Of a DNA stretch of 64,000 nucleotides, positions 1 through 10,408 are shown piece by piece. The first letter of the stretch is position 1. Each line of letters starts with the position of its first letter. Made by a program: the position numbers and the translations under genes. Source of the stretch: Phoronis australis (lineage: Eukaryota; Phoronida; Phoronidae). The notes below the pieces were generated by a model. It saw only the letters and a program-made list of their open reading frames with translations, was not told the origin of the DNA and did no database searches. The stretch lies in assembly GCA_002633005.1 (NCBI GenBank), contig NMRA01000175.1, positions 487,130-551,129 on the forward strand, written 5' to 3'.

Positions 1-3000
1 TTGCGGTGATCTTGTCTATACATTGCTTTGCTGGTTTGCGATTTGGAACCAGGCGGTATTCAATTTGACACACGCACTTGGCCCGTAATCTAACCTTTTT
101 ACTCGAAATCGAACTCGTTTTCTGTTCTACTTTGGAATAAATTTAAAGATAACTGTCTAGTATTATTCTGTGCTCTAGTACATAATGGTTTACGTGGATA
201 ACCATGTAATTCTATTTTGCACATGGTGACCACAGTACTAAAGCTTTAGTTTAACTTGGAGTCTGAAATCAAAATCTCGAGTTCTCGCTCAATATCTCGA
301 ATTTTTACTCGAGTTTGCAGCTCATCAAGTGCGCACATGGACTACATGTTGGTTGGGAAACCCACAACGCGCTCAAGAACAAAATGATAAATAATTATCT
401 GACATTGGTGTAAGGGATAATTGAAATGGCCAAATATAAGTTCGAGTTTGATTTCGAATAAAAGAATTAGATCCCGACCCCTGGTGGCGAGAAATATTGA
501 GGAGATATGTACCTCAAGAGTTTGCAATGACTACAGCCAGATTATCTTTTGTCATTTTGAAAAAAATCTGATCTTTTTTCTTTTTTAAAAATATTTATTG
601 CCAATTAACGAACAGTATACATTAAATGAAGAAAAATACAGAGCAAAAACAATTCACACACATGTAGACGTATACGTCCGTCATTGCATTGTTGAAAACT
701 ATTTAGCCACAGAAATCATGCAGCAGTCCACGCCACCAACTTTCACATTCTTTCACGACGCCAAAATAATTTTTGACAAATAAAAACCTATGATCGAATT
801 CACATTGTAAAATTTAATGAAAACCTGAGTATTTGGACGGTATGTCTTATTTTAGAAGAATGAATATTTGCAAATTAATGAAATCCAATTTAAAATTTGC
901 TATTTTTATGTGGTATCTTTCCAAATATAATGATAATTTTTGTGATAATTGCATCAATGTTTCCTATAGTGAACACATGTCGTTGTACTTCCAGAAGAAA
1001 TTTCATTGTCTCTGTACAATCGCAGAATATATGTTTTATGTTTCAGGCTGCTGTTTACTAAAACAACAGGCATTCGAGACGATAACTGTTGGTTTTAGGA
1101 AGAAATTTAAAATTTGTAGTAGTAAGTTCTGCACATAATATTATACTTCAGACAGCATAATGAACGTGTCGCTGGTACAATTGTAAGGTGAGGTAACATA
1201 TGGTATCGCTTCCAAATTTCCTTATCAATAAAACTGCTTCTGGGACTACACAAATATCACACAATAAAAGGATTTACATCCAACAAAATAGGAGATATCG
1301 AACGGAATAAGTGAACCAACAACGTTTTTTTAGATATTTTAGTAGGAAAATTTTTTTCTAAGAAATGATTTTACAGCCTTATTAGATAAAAAATACTCCA
1401 AGAATGCGATTTAATTGAAATGTTCTTTCTATGTCCTCATACGGGTAAAAAAATATTTGTCTCATCCAACAGATCGTTTATGAATAGAAACATAGAACAT
1501 AATTTTGTTCTTCCATCCACTTGAAAATTAGTATTGTACCATAAATTCGTTGATAGCACATTCTCAGTGCTTCTTCCAGGTGGTAGAGAAAGGAAGTTGG
1601 TACTCTGTTGGTGAGGCTCCAAAAGGTGTTTTGTTGTTACTGGAATTATTTCCACGCACCGATAGTTTTTAACACTTGGACTTGTTTCAAGCTCAAACTG
1701 TGAATCGGTAGGAATTAACATTCTGGTGTAAATTAGCTTCAAAGAGACGTTAAAAGGGATATCTTTAACATCTTAGTCTTTCGTCCTCTGTCTTCATGAG
1801 CAAACCATCTGTTTTATTCTCTTTACTTAGTTATTCTAAATACAAATTAAAAGAAAAATGTATTCAGTTCTCTGTTAAAATGTAGTACCATTAATAAATG
1901 TGTGATTTAAAAAACACTAGATTTTAAAACAGTAACTTCTTTCCAAAGGGGAAATTTTCTTTTAGACCACATTCTAAGCATACGATTAATTTCACTTATT
2001 TTCTCATCAAAGCTGCCCAGATTATCGTCAAAGTTAAAACCCAGTAAACTGAACATGGATAAACCCCATTTAATTTTCCACCGTTTCCTATTAAATAAAT
2101 ACATATTTCGAACAAAATTGCTTCGTATCCATAAAACATTTCCTTTAGAATAATTCATTTGTAAACCTGTCGTGTCTGCTTACTTGTGCGATATAAATAT
2201 GTAACGCGGGTACCCGTCTAAAATAAGGATTGTATCGTCGGCGTATTGGGAAATTAAGTATTATTAGCATTGCATCCTTGACATGCCATTTAAGCTTCAC
2301 AGTTAGAGCTAGTCTTTCTTCACACATCATAAAAATGTTTAGTGTGAGAGGACTAACCGATCTTCAACCTCTCTGAGGCTAAACTGACTCCGAAAGATAC
2401 ATATTTTGCATTAATATAGAATACTGGGTTTTCATAAAGTGTTCATCTTTTAATGGCGTCTTTTAAATTGAATAAGTTCAGTATTACACTTCGCGGATAA
2501 AATTTCTAGATAACCGTCGTGGGACCCGTCATAGCCGACCCAGCACTCGTAAGTGACACCCTTGGTCACGGCATTACATTTGGGTATTGAATAGCTGTTT
2601 AAAGCTCCATACAGCGACACCTTTGAGAAACATTGTTTTGGTTTATGTTTTGGGATGGAACCCTTTGTTTGCAATGTGCGACTCGACCTACATGTATTTA
2701 GCGCTGCGTGAGTCTTCAACTTTTGTTGAATTCTGTGTCCCGTAAACTGAAGTCGCTAGTCAAGAAACCAAGAACTACAATTCATCGTTGATTTTCAGAC
2801 ACTCAACATTTCGCTATTCGAATGGGAACCACGTGGTGTATTTGAATAATTAATTTGTCCAACGTATTGTTAACGCTTCATAGATTCTTGCATTATTTAG
2901 TATTGTTTGAAAACAATAGATAATCAACCATGAGCCCATGATATTATTGAAACAACTTTTGTTGTACGCTTTCAATGGAGTTTCATCGATTTTTCATACG

Positions 3001-3293
3001 TTGATCGAAAATCATTCAATACGGAAATCGGTCACAGTGGTTTAATAAGGACAACATATCAGATGGCGTAAATTCTTCAACTGTTGTCAAGATTCTTTTA
3101 AAAGTAATATGGGTATCGCGTTTTCTTCGACTGCAAAGTAATTGGATTTACACGAATGTAAGATTGTTTTGAGTAGGCCCCTACAACTCGGCCTGTGGAG
3201 CATATAGATATGCCGACTTGTTAAACACTTGTTTGCCTGCTACCCGAGCCTTATGGTGCTATTGAACGACATTTAGGTGCACTACAGCTCAGG
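1..3293. other. 5' flank with no recognisable gene
   Basis: No reading frame here has recognisable protein similarity or a convincing splice pattern. Short open frames of 60-101 codons on both strands (for example 833-1138 and 1437-1742) have low-complexity composition expected of AT-rich noncoding DNA. The first 490 bases are a diverged copy of the TCGAGT-rich fold-back element described separately. The rest (about 500-3290) shows nothing I can support. The promoter or 5' UTR of the gene starting at 3294 probably lies at its right end, and the CAG just before the ATG could be a splice acceptor. Confidence 0.5.
50..488. mobile_element. TCGAGT-rich fold-back element, copy 1 (diverged)
   Basis: The segment begins near GGAACCAGG and ends near GATCCCGACCCCTGGTGG. 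It carries the block CTTTTTACTCGAAATCGAAC followed by a tract resembling, in reverse orientation, the interior of the element at 7497-7916 (the CTCTAGTA / TACTAGAG region). Many TCGAG/CTCGA motifs occur in both orientations. This is a non-autonomous inverted-repeat element with no coding capacity. The boundaries are approximate because the ends have drifted. Confidence 0.5.
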
Positions 3294-4559
3294 ATGCCAT
3301 CCGTCACCAATGCTACGAGTGGGTATATTTGGTCTAAAGATGGACTACCAGCATTAGTGCACGGTCGCTGGAAAGACGACTTTCCCGCCATAAATGAAAG
3401 CGCGACGACTACAATTCACCCCAAACTGCAAGACGCGCATGTTTTCTTGATTGTCGTCTGCCTAGTGTATGGCGGCTTGTCTTCTCTGTTATTGCTTTTG
3501 ATGATACTCAGGAAGAACAGGCACGACAGAAGCCAGGATGAGGAAATCGAAGATTACTTAAATACAATAAACAAAATAAAGGTTCAACGGGAAAAGTTGC
3601 GCAATTTAGAGACAGTGAAATCCATTAAAAGTTCTTTGAGTATCAATCAGCTTGGATCGGAGACCTGTTCACCATACACCCCTCGGACAAAAAGGAAAAT
3701 TGGTGTGGCAAAATGTCACAGTTGGTTACAAAGGTCGCAGTCAGAACAGAGTGCTCGACAACGAAAATGCTTGGATATCCCCGAAATTGTTCTTACAGAT
3801 GTGGAGGGAAAGGACAGTTTGATTTCGCATGGAAGGCGCTCAAAGACATGCCCTGGTTCCCTTTCAAAATATTATTCCAAATCGTCAAGTGGTGACAGTG
3901 CCGATACGGGAGACAGCGTATTGAAACCTTCAACGCAACGTGCGGGAAATAGAACATATAGAAGGCAGATGAGTTCCGACAGTCAACTTTCTCGCTCTCT
4001 CAGTGGCGAAAGCGACGGATCAGAGAAGAATTATTGTACGCTCGCGTCGCCAATGAATAAATCTAGATCATCGCTTGGGGATCAGAGCCCGATCGTTAGC
4101 AAACGGAAAAGGTTCTCACGGTCGGGAACCATCGATTTGCATTCTGAGATTATTAATTCTGAGATACCAAAAAGCCCAAATTTCCTCAGGGTAGGCCATG
4201 AGGTGCGAGGTAGCCCCTTCCGCTCTCAGTATGCTGCAGGCAGGATTCACCAAGACAAGCATTTTACAATTTTAGAAATTCCAGTTCAACCTTTGTCCCA
4301 GCAGCAAGAGTATTTAAACGACGAGAAATCGCCTGGAACACGTTCTAAATCAGTCGATCGACCATTTTTAACAAGACAGCAGAACGTTTGTGTAGAAATA
4401 AATGCCGACATTACAGAATCGGCGAGTGTGACATCTATGGACAGACTGTCGTGCAGTCAGGGGTCCTTCACAGATAACGCAAGCTTCACGTGGAGTGAGA
4501 CTAGTTACAGCCCCAGCATAGATGTGGCCTTTATTGATGACGAGTGCGACGAGAGGTAA
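3294..4559 (+). CDS. Single-pass membrane protein with long Ser-rich cytoplasmic tail (uncharacterised; KCNE-like architecture)
   Basis: An intronless open frame of 421 codons, the longest in the window, starts at an ATG with A at -3. The short N-terminal part has two N-glycosylation sequons (NAT near residue 6, NES near 34). One strong hydrophobic segment at about residues 49-72 is followed by a basic stop (RKNRHDR), which predicts N-outside, C-inside topology without a signal peptide. An acidic/helical juxtamembrane stretch (QDEEIEDYLNTINKIK) follows, then about 300 residues rich in Ser, Arg and Lys with many possible phosphorylation sites. A short glycosylated N-terminus, one TM segment, a charged juxtamembrane helix and a single coding exon recall KCNE potassium-channel beta subunits, but the tail is far longer and I see no diagnostic motif, so this is only a hypothesis. 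The frame's length and composition argue that it is real. It could instead be the last exon of a longer gene. Confidence 0.62.
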   Translation: MPSVTNATSGYIWSKDGLPALVHGRWKDDFPAINESATTTIHPKLQDAHVFLIVVCLVYGGLSSLLLLLMILRKNRHDRSQDEEIEDYLNTINKIKVQREKLRNLETVKSIKSSLSINQLGSETCSPYTPRTKRKIGVAKCHSWLQRSQSEQSARQRKCLDIPEIVLTDVEGKDSLISHGRRSKTCPGSLSKYYSKSSSGDSADTGDSVLKPSTQRAGNRTYRRQMSSDSQLSRSLSGESDGSEKNYCTLASPMNKSRSSLGDQSPIVSKRKRFSRSGTIDLHSEIINSEIPKSPNFLRVGHEVRGSPFRSQYAAGRIHQDKHFTILEIPVQPLSQQQEYLNDEKSPGTRSKSVDRPFLTRQQNVCVEINADITESASVTSMDRLSCSQGSFTDNASFTWSETSYSPSIDVAFIDDECDER

Positions 4560-5730
4560 CGAGAAATAAAGAAAGCCGACGAGAGTGAAAGTGATAGGAT
4601 GCAATAGTTGTAGCAACGCGGTAGCAATTATGTCTGTAGGAGGGTTGTTAATAGCAACAGCAGTTCCAGTCGCAGCGTCCATGTGGCAGCATCTGCAGTA
4701 AAAACACTGGTGGTAACGGCGGCGGCGGCGGCTGAAGCGGTGGTTTTGGTGGGGGTGCTAGGGGTGGTAGTGGCGATGGCTGAAATAGTGGAAATGAGTG
4801 TTATGTTAGATGTTTAACACTAAGTGTGGCAGTTACCAGCTGATTTTGCTCCTCTGGATTTTGGTTCTTTTGACCTATCTTCTGCGCTCGCATTGAGGCC
4901 CATTTGCACCTGTGTGAGTAGGAGATGTGAAAGAGTAAAAGCGTGAGGAGCTATACTGAAAGTTGCGTTACCTGGTTTGGGAACAGTTGGCATATTTTTT
5001 CAACTCTGAGATTGAGGAATGAATTGAAAAATAACGGTTGACATGCACAAAAATATGCCGCTTAAAACCGGTTCTTGTGCAAAGGACACGGTCCACACCA
5101 GCCTGTACCTTAGTGAAGCTTAGGCGCGTGTGCATTGGAGCCCGTTTTGAAAAACGTAACTATCCTTTCAGATGGGTCTGAAGACGAGCATATCTAATGG
5201 CAGTTACCACGAACGCCAGTCTGAAGAAAATTTGCTCTGATACTATCCCGTCCATTGTCACGGAAGCAATCTTAATCGATATCTTGCAACCCGAACTATA
5301 TGATTATCGATTATTGGCTGACTGGTCATCGGACAGCCTAGCAAGTGCATTGATGTTAGTAGAATATAGACTATAGTTGATCTGCTGAAGTATTGTTTTG
5401 AACTATGGGTGGGCTACAAAGTTTATAAATTTGGTTAACGGTATCAATATTTTTGTGAAACGTCTCATTATCTTTATTGTTTGGTTACCGCATTATTGTT
5501 AAAATTTTATCATCCTCATCGCTATTGTTACATGTCTTATAATTTCAAGTATCTTAACTTTTCTTTTTCAACCTTTGTCCCACCCATTGGTTTTTGACAT
5601 GGCAAAGGTGCTACGTTTACTTATACTAGTATTAGATAGGTGCTCATTATATGGCGCTTTTTTATACTTTTGTAAATCTTCTGAAACATGTAGACGCCAA
5701 ATATTAGTGAATAAAATCAATGATGACATT
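4560..5730 (+). other. Probable 3' UTR of the 3294 gene
   Basis: No competing ORF is convincing downstream of the stop. An AATAAA at 5710-5715, about 1.15 kb past the stop, is a plausible polyadenylation signal. Another AATAAA lies only a few bases after the stop (4565-4570) and is probably chance. A short GGC/GGT-rich simple stretch lies at about 4714-4760. The extent is inferred from the signal alone. Confidence 0.3.
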
Positions 5731-7265
5731 GTGGCCTAGGTCTTACTTTGTTATAAGCATGACATTATAATTGCATATGTAAGGCACCTATATGTCGATG
5801 CTATGTGTGCACACATGATGTGACATCGATACGCGATATCGTACGGAACACCTCGGGTATTTTCGCAGCCGCGAATTTCCCTCCGGTATATGCGTGTGCA
5901 CTAACTTTAGTCACAAGACAGGTCATGTGAATTTCAAACTGGAATTGATTGGCCATATAACTGAGGTATACACTTGCGCACCCTTGATACAGCTCTCCAT
6001 AACGCTCGTACGCTTTAAGATTGGGGTTGTAGTTTTAGATCGAGGAGGTTGGGGACCGCGTTTCGTTCATGTGCATGCGTATTTTCTGTTCCAAAGTCTG
6101 GTTCCTGTAGAGTTAGATACCGGGTTCACGCCAGATGTATTCATTTTGTTTTATTGTGTATGGTTCACACGACCAAACGTCGGACGCAAGGGGTGAAGTT
6201 ATTTTTAAAACAAGCCAATCCGAGACCAGAGTGGCCGATTTTGGGTTCATGTACTGCTGCGACCGACGTCATGAGTGCACGAAAAAGTCATTTATTCAAT
6301 GTTTTATTTCGATGATGGGTCATACATGCTCTGCTAAATGTAAAGCCACTACATCACGGGCGGCGTACCATAGGGGCTGGGGGGGCTATAGCCGCCCCGC
6401 CCCACTTTTTTCAGTGCTGCGCCGCCCATGTATAAAGCCATCTTCCGTCACGAAAACTAACTTTTGGGTTAGACCACCTTTGAAAACTGACTCCCAAACT
6501 AGAGGCGAATTCTGAGGTTGAATAACGGTAGACAAATAGGCGAACGTTAAGCACGTCAAATTGCTTGCCAATTGCTGACAAAGATGTAAATTAATTTTTA
6601 CTTGAATTAATCATTTGGGGCTCAAGTTAACTTTTAGTAGCATGAATTAATTATCTACGGTGTAAATTAAAATTATTTGTTACGCAAATTATTTTTAAAC
6701 CGTCTACATTGGCTATTTAAGCCGTTAAGCGTCAATTTGCGCCACAATCAGTTTGTGCCGTTGACAACTAAAAGCAAATAAAAATGATTAATTTAGGTAA
6801 GCAATTTAGGTGCGTAACGTCCTCCCATATACGAGGTGATGTAGATATAGACCAATTAAGACGGTAAAAAAGACTAATTAAATCGGTGGCATTCTCCTTT
6901 AAACATATTTCCCGCGGAGTGGTCATTTTAGAGTAGGGGTTTGTAACTGTGCTTTCAAATCAAGGGCGATATTTAGAACTGGCCAAAATGGAAAAAATGA
7001 GGCCCCTGTTTATATCATACATGTATGTCTAGAATTTGGAAACGAAGTTGAAGACATGACTCATATTTATATTTCATCTGGCTAAAGTCTAACCTAAATC
7101 ATGCCCTTTAGCTCCTAGGGAATCAAATATGGCCCAAGTGTTTCAAGTGCTTGGAGCCAAACTGCTATTGGTATCGTTTGCCGAGATCCTTGGGAAAGAT
7201 CAAGTTAGATTGTTTGTCTTTGAGAGGGTCATGTGCTATACTTGCAGACTTTAAAAAAATCATAC
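5731..7265. other. Spacer with no recognised feature
   Basis: I see no gene, tRNA-like sequence or clear repeat here. Overlapping short frames on both strands around 5894-6571 do not resemble known proteins. Confidence 0.4.
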
Positions 7266-7496
7266 CGTAATTATCAATAACGTGCAGAATATAATGATAC
7301 CGAAACTCATGCTAGGCTAAAACGGTCCCATTTTCCATACCAATAATGTGAATTGACATCCCATGGAAATTTTTTATCAAAGTGGTGAAAATGCGACCTA
7401 ACTACTTTCAAAATGGCTCCCAACGACACGTCATCACTGTCCCCGTTACACTGACCCCCCTCCGGCCTCTCCTCTTGAGCAAATACGCTTGTCGAA

Positions 7497-7916
7497 GAAA
7501 CCAGGACCCGGTCTCTAATCTTTGCACTCGAAACGAACTCAAAACTATTTCTGGCAATTTCTCTGCTCCTTTTGTGCGAACTTAAGATAATTGATTATCA
7601 GACTGTGCTCGAATACATTATAGTTTATGCATAGGAGTTTCTAGTTCAAGTTTGCCCTTAAAAACCCTTATATTCGTGCTACAAACTCGAGTAAAAACTC
7701 GAAATTTCGAGTTCAAACTCGAACTTATTGCTTTAATATTGGGTTTACAAACTGTGAACTAAGGGTAATAAATTATCTATGTAAGTTATTGTATACTAGA
7801 GCATAGAGTAATAGACACTTATCTTGATTTTGCCCAAAAGTAGAGTAGAAAATGCCAGCCCTAATTTCGAGTTCCATTTCGAGTAAAAAGACTGGAGACC
7901 GGGCCCTGGTGTTTTT
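7497..7916. mobile_element. TCGAGT-rich fold-back element, copy 2 (insert in duplication copy A)
   Basis: The left end AACCAGGACCCGGTCTC is the near-perfect inverse of the right end GAGACCGGGCCCTGGT. Just inside both ends is a TTT-CACTCGAAA / TTTCGAGTAAAAAG block, and the interior is full of CTCGA/TCGAG motifs. At roughly 420 bp, with terminal inverted repeats and no ORF, it is a MITE or fold-back transposon. Its absence from the equivalent place in duplication copy B (near 9140) marks it as an insertion. Confidence 0.65.
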
Positions 7917-8114
7917 AACGTCGGGACATGTTTTATAGCGGTTTCGATCATGGTCACTCGCTACAACATTTGTCAGTTTTCAAGCGTTCACATGTACTCT
8001 ATTGACAAAATGACACAGTCGGCGACAATGAAGGACACTGGAGAGGCGACATCTTTAAAAAGTAATGTTAGGTCTACGCATGCACTCGTCTCCCATCACC
8101 GTGACAAAAAATAA

Positions 8115-8335
8115 TTTGTTTCAGACGATTTACCTCCAATAATTGGTCTCAGTGTGTTCCTTATTCAAATGAGTAATGACTTCTGAGTTTGCAGAGAACT
8201 GGCAGTTCGAAATTTTTCAAAAAACCATGTTCGGGGCATAATAAAATGACACGCCGTGACAAACCACATTGTGGCGCCTCGTCTCAAGAAATAACGAACT
8301 GTCAGTCCTGATGATGTCCTGAAACCATCTCTAGT
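8115..8335. repeat. Dispersed roughly 200-bp repeat family, copy 1
   Basis: This shares ordered blocks with 28190-28385 and 43940-44135: a TTGGTCTCA-like block, a GAATAAGTGATTTCTGGGTTTGC-type block, GAACT-GCAGTTCG and ATGACACGCCGTGACAA. No ORF is present. It is probably a SINE-like or MITE-like element, class unknown. Confidence 0.5.
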
Positions 8336-8550
8336 TTAATTAAGGAATAATTTGAGACCAGTGTCAAAATCAAAATTTGTTTTTGTAACGGTGATAGAAG
8401 GTGGGTTTATGGTCGAAATAACTTTGACTGATACCATTGTGAGGAAGTGACGATTTGTTATACAGCAAAAATACAGAAAAGTTTGTTGTTTTGTGTGTCT
8501 GGAATTAGCTAGATAACTCCAAGAAGTCAATCCTAACCAAAACAGTAACT

Positions 8551-8642
8551 CCTTCGGTCTCGGTCGATACGCGAAATGTCTCGTGGGATATTACGTCATG
8601 TACGACAATCGAGGTACGTTTTGTGTATGTATTAGTAGGTCG
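8551..8642. repeat. Dispersed repeat sharing a block with 62077-62166
   Basis: The segment starts CCTTCGGTCTCGGTCGATAC, continues through GTCTCGTGGGATATTAC and ends near GGTACGTTTTGTGTATGTAT. An almost identical stretch of about 90 bp lies at 62077-62166. It contains no coding potential. Confidence 0.6.
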
Positions 8643-8929
8643 AACAACAGTCACATAGTTCAACAAGTCTAGGTTTTTATTACACTTGGCATTCGCCATC
8701 TAGAATTAAATCTGGAGTATTTTAAGAGTCTGAAATTATGCCTCGAAGGTGCTTTCTATCTGTGCATGTGCGTACTTGACTTACGTTAAACGGATTTGGT
8801 CAAAAGACGGATAAAATCGTGATATTTTTAGTACAATAACTTTACTAGTAATAAAAACGTCTCATTATATTTATTAATATCCCTACCATTTCTATTGTTA
8901 TTGTTACAATGTTATCATTCATACAGCTA

Positions 8930-9418
8930 TTATTGTTACATTTTATTATAATATCGTTCATGCCAAGCTAAGATAATGTTTTCCCGTCCCATTTTCGTAA
9001 CGCTAATGTGAATTGACAGCCTAAACTTTTCTCAAAATGGTGGAAATGCGACCCAAAAGTATACCACTTTGAAAATCGCACCCAGTGACACGTCACCATT
9101 ATCCCCATTACATTTACTACCCTTACCCTGAGCAAATACACGGTTTGTAACGGTCTTGACGCTAAACAAGCCACCGTGTGCGCAACATTGTGTTTCGCTC
9201 ACGATCACTCGCTACAGTATTTGTCAATTCCCATGCGTTTACATATACTTTACTGACTCAAGGTCACATAATTGACGACAATGAAGAACACTGGAGACAC
9301 GAGATTTTCAAAAACACCTCTGGAGTATCTTCGATGCTTCAAATTATGCCTCGAAGGTTTATTATGTACTTCAATTACAGCCCACGGATTTGGCTACAAG
9401 ACGGATAAAGTCATGGCT
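8930..9418. repeat. Tandem duplication, copy B (intact)
   Basis: This is the uninterrupted counterpart of copy A (7266-8830), with matching landmarks in the same order and orientation. Its short open frames (8968-9174 minus, 9178-9408 plus) are not conserved in copy A, so the unit looks noncoding. Confidence 0.6.
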
Positions 9419-9671
9419 GCAGCCTATTAGGTCTCAAAGGAAGTACGACGGACATTCTCAGTCTTAAGTCTGATTTGTGATTCTCAAACAATTATTTAAA
9501 TGTCTAAGTGAAGAATGATTGGCCATAGAACTGAAGTTCGCAAATTCGCAGATAACGTTTACCTCTGAGGTCAAATTTGAGGAAAATACCCGAAATGTTC
9601 CGGATGCCCTCGGAGGTTCTTAATATCTACGCAAAGTCATGCGACTCAAAATGGTGAGTAAGGCTGCCTCC

Positions 9672-9812
9672 CGTTCAGTAACGCTAGGACCTCGCTAAAA
9701 GGCAAGACTTCGCGAGATTACGTGAGATATTGCCGTGCATTTTGAATGAGAACACGTGACTTTGACTAGCTTTTAGCTAGGTCCTAGCGTTGGTCCTAGC
9801 GTCTACTGAACG
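9672..9812. mobile_element. MITE-like hairpin, about 140 bp
   Basis: The left end CGTTCAGTAACGCTAGGACC is inverted at the right end (GGTCCTAGCGTCTACTGAACG region). The next bases inside, CTCGCTAAAAG and CTTTTAGCTAGG, also pair. The flanks AGGCTGCCTC and GCAAGCCTGA partly extend the symmetry. There is no coding capacity. Confidence 0.65.
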
Positions 9813-9911
9813 CAAGCCTGAATGCCCCAGCTACTGTAGGCTTACACGTGATTATCAGTAAATAAGGCAGACAATGGATTAAAAATGACGTCACACATAT
9901 CTTTTGAGACC

Positions 9912-10311
9912 TGTGGCCGGTTGCATGAAACAGTCCCAAATAGGGACTCAAGTAAGGTCCCTAAGTCTTTTTGCGCATTTGTGTCTTGATGGACTCACAG
10001 ATTAAATATGTTTCTATCATTTCATCTTTATTATGAGCTCCCCTTTTTAATAATATAACCCAGAGTTCATCGAAAATAATTAGGGACTCAGTCCTTAAAT
10101 TGTGGTTGTTGCATGAAAAGTTCTATAATCATTTTCGATAATATTGACAATTCAACGTATAGTATCAAAGTCAAAAGTTGCGGACTTAGTAATGAAACTA
10201 AAACAATACAATAAAGGGCAATCGATGTTTTCAGAAGTCCAAAAATATGCCTTAGGTTTTAGGGAACTTAGTTGAGTACCTAATTAGGGACTGTTCCATG
10301 TAACCGGGCAC
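9912..10311. mobile_element. MITE-like element, 400 bp, TIR GTGCCCGGTTRCATG
   Basis: The left terminus GTGGCCGGTTGCATGAAACA and right terminus ending TGTTCCATGTAACCGGGCAC are inverse copies. Internal GGGACT motifs occur repeatedly in both orientations. No ORF is seen. The next MITE-like element begins only a few bases downstream at 10315. Confidence 0.65.
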
Positions 10312-10314
10312 TTG

Positions 10315-10408
10315 GGGCCCGTTCCAAGAAACTGACTTTTAAAAGTTCATTTTTTACTTAAGTTTAAGATTTGTCTTAGCTAAGACAGTTTTCTTGGAAA
10401 GGACCCCT
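10315..10408. mobile_element. MITE-like element, TIR GGGRCCCGTTCCAA, short copy
   Basis: It starts GGGCCCGTTCCAAGAAACTG and ends TTTCTTGGAAAGGACCCCT. The interior pairs CTTAAGTTTAAG-like with CTTAGCTAAGAC-like tracts. A second, longer copy with the same ends lies at 62704-62952. Confidence 0.6.

Larger units (their letters stand above)
7266..8830. repeat. Tandem duplication, copy A (interrupted twice)
   Basis: The blocks at about 7308-7490, 7920-8058 and 8707-8825 match, in the same order, a nearly continuous stretch at about 8960-9415. Shared landmarks include TAATGTGAATTGACA, TCACTCGCTACA, GACAATGAAG and AATTATGCCTCGAAGG. In copy A the matching blocks are separated by two insertions: a fold-back element at 7497-7916 and a stretch at about 8060-8705 that holds two further dispersed repeats. 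The duplication therefore predates the insertions. Confidence 0.6.

Noticed and set aside
833-1138. 101-codon plus-strand ORF and other 60-100-codon frames in 1-3293
   Set aside because: Length and composition are as expected by chance in AT-rich DNA, and no domain or neighbouring exon fits.
4565-4570. AATAAA right after the 3294 gene stop
   Set aside because: Only a few bases past the stop codon, too close for a normal 3' UTR. The site at 5710 is more plausible.
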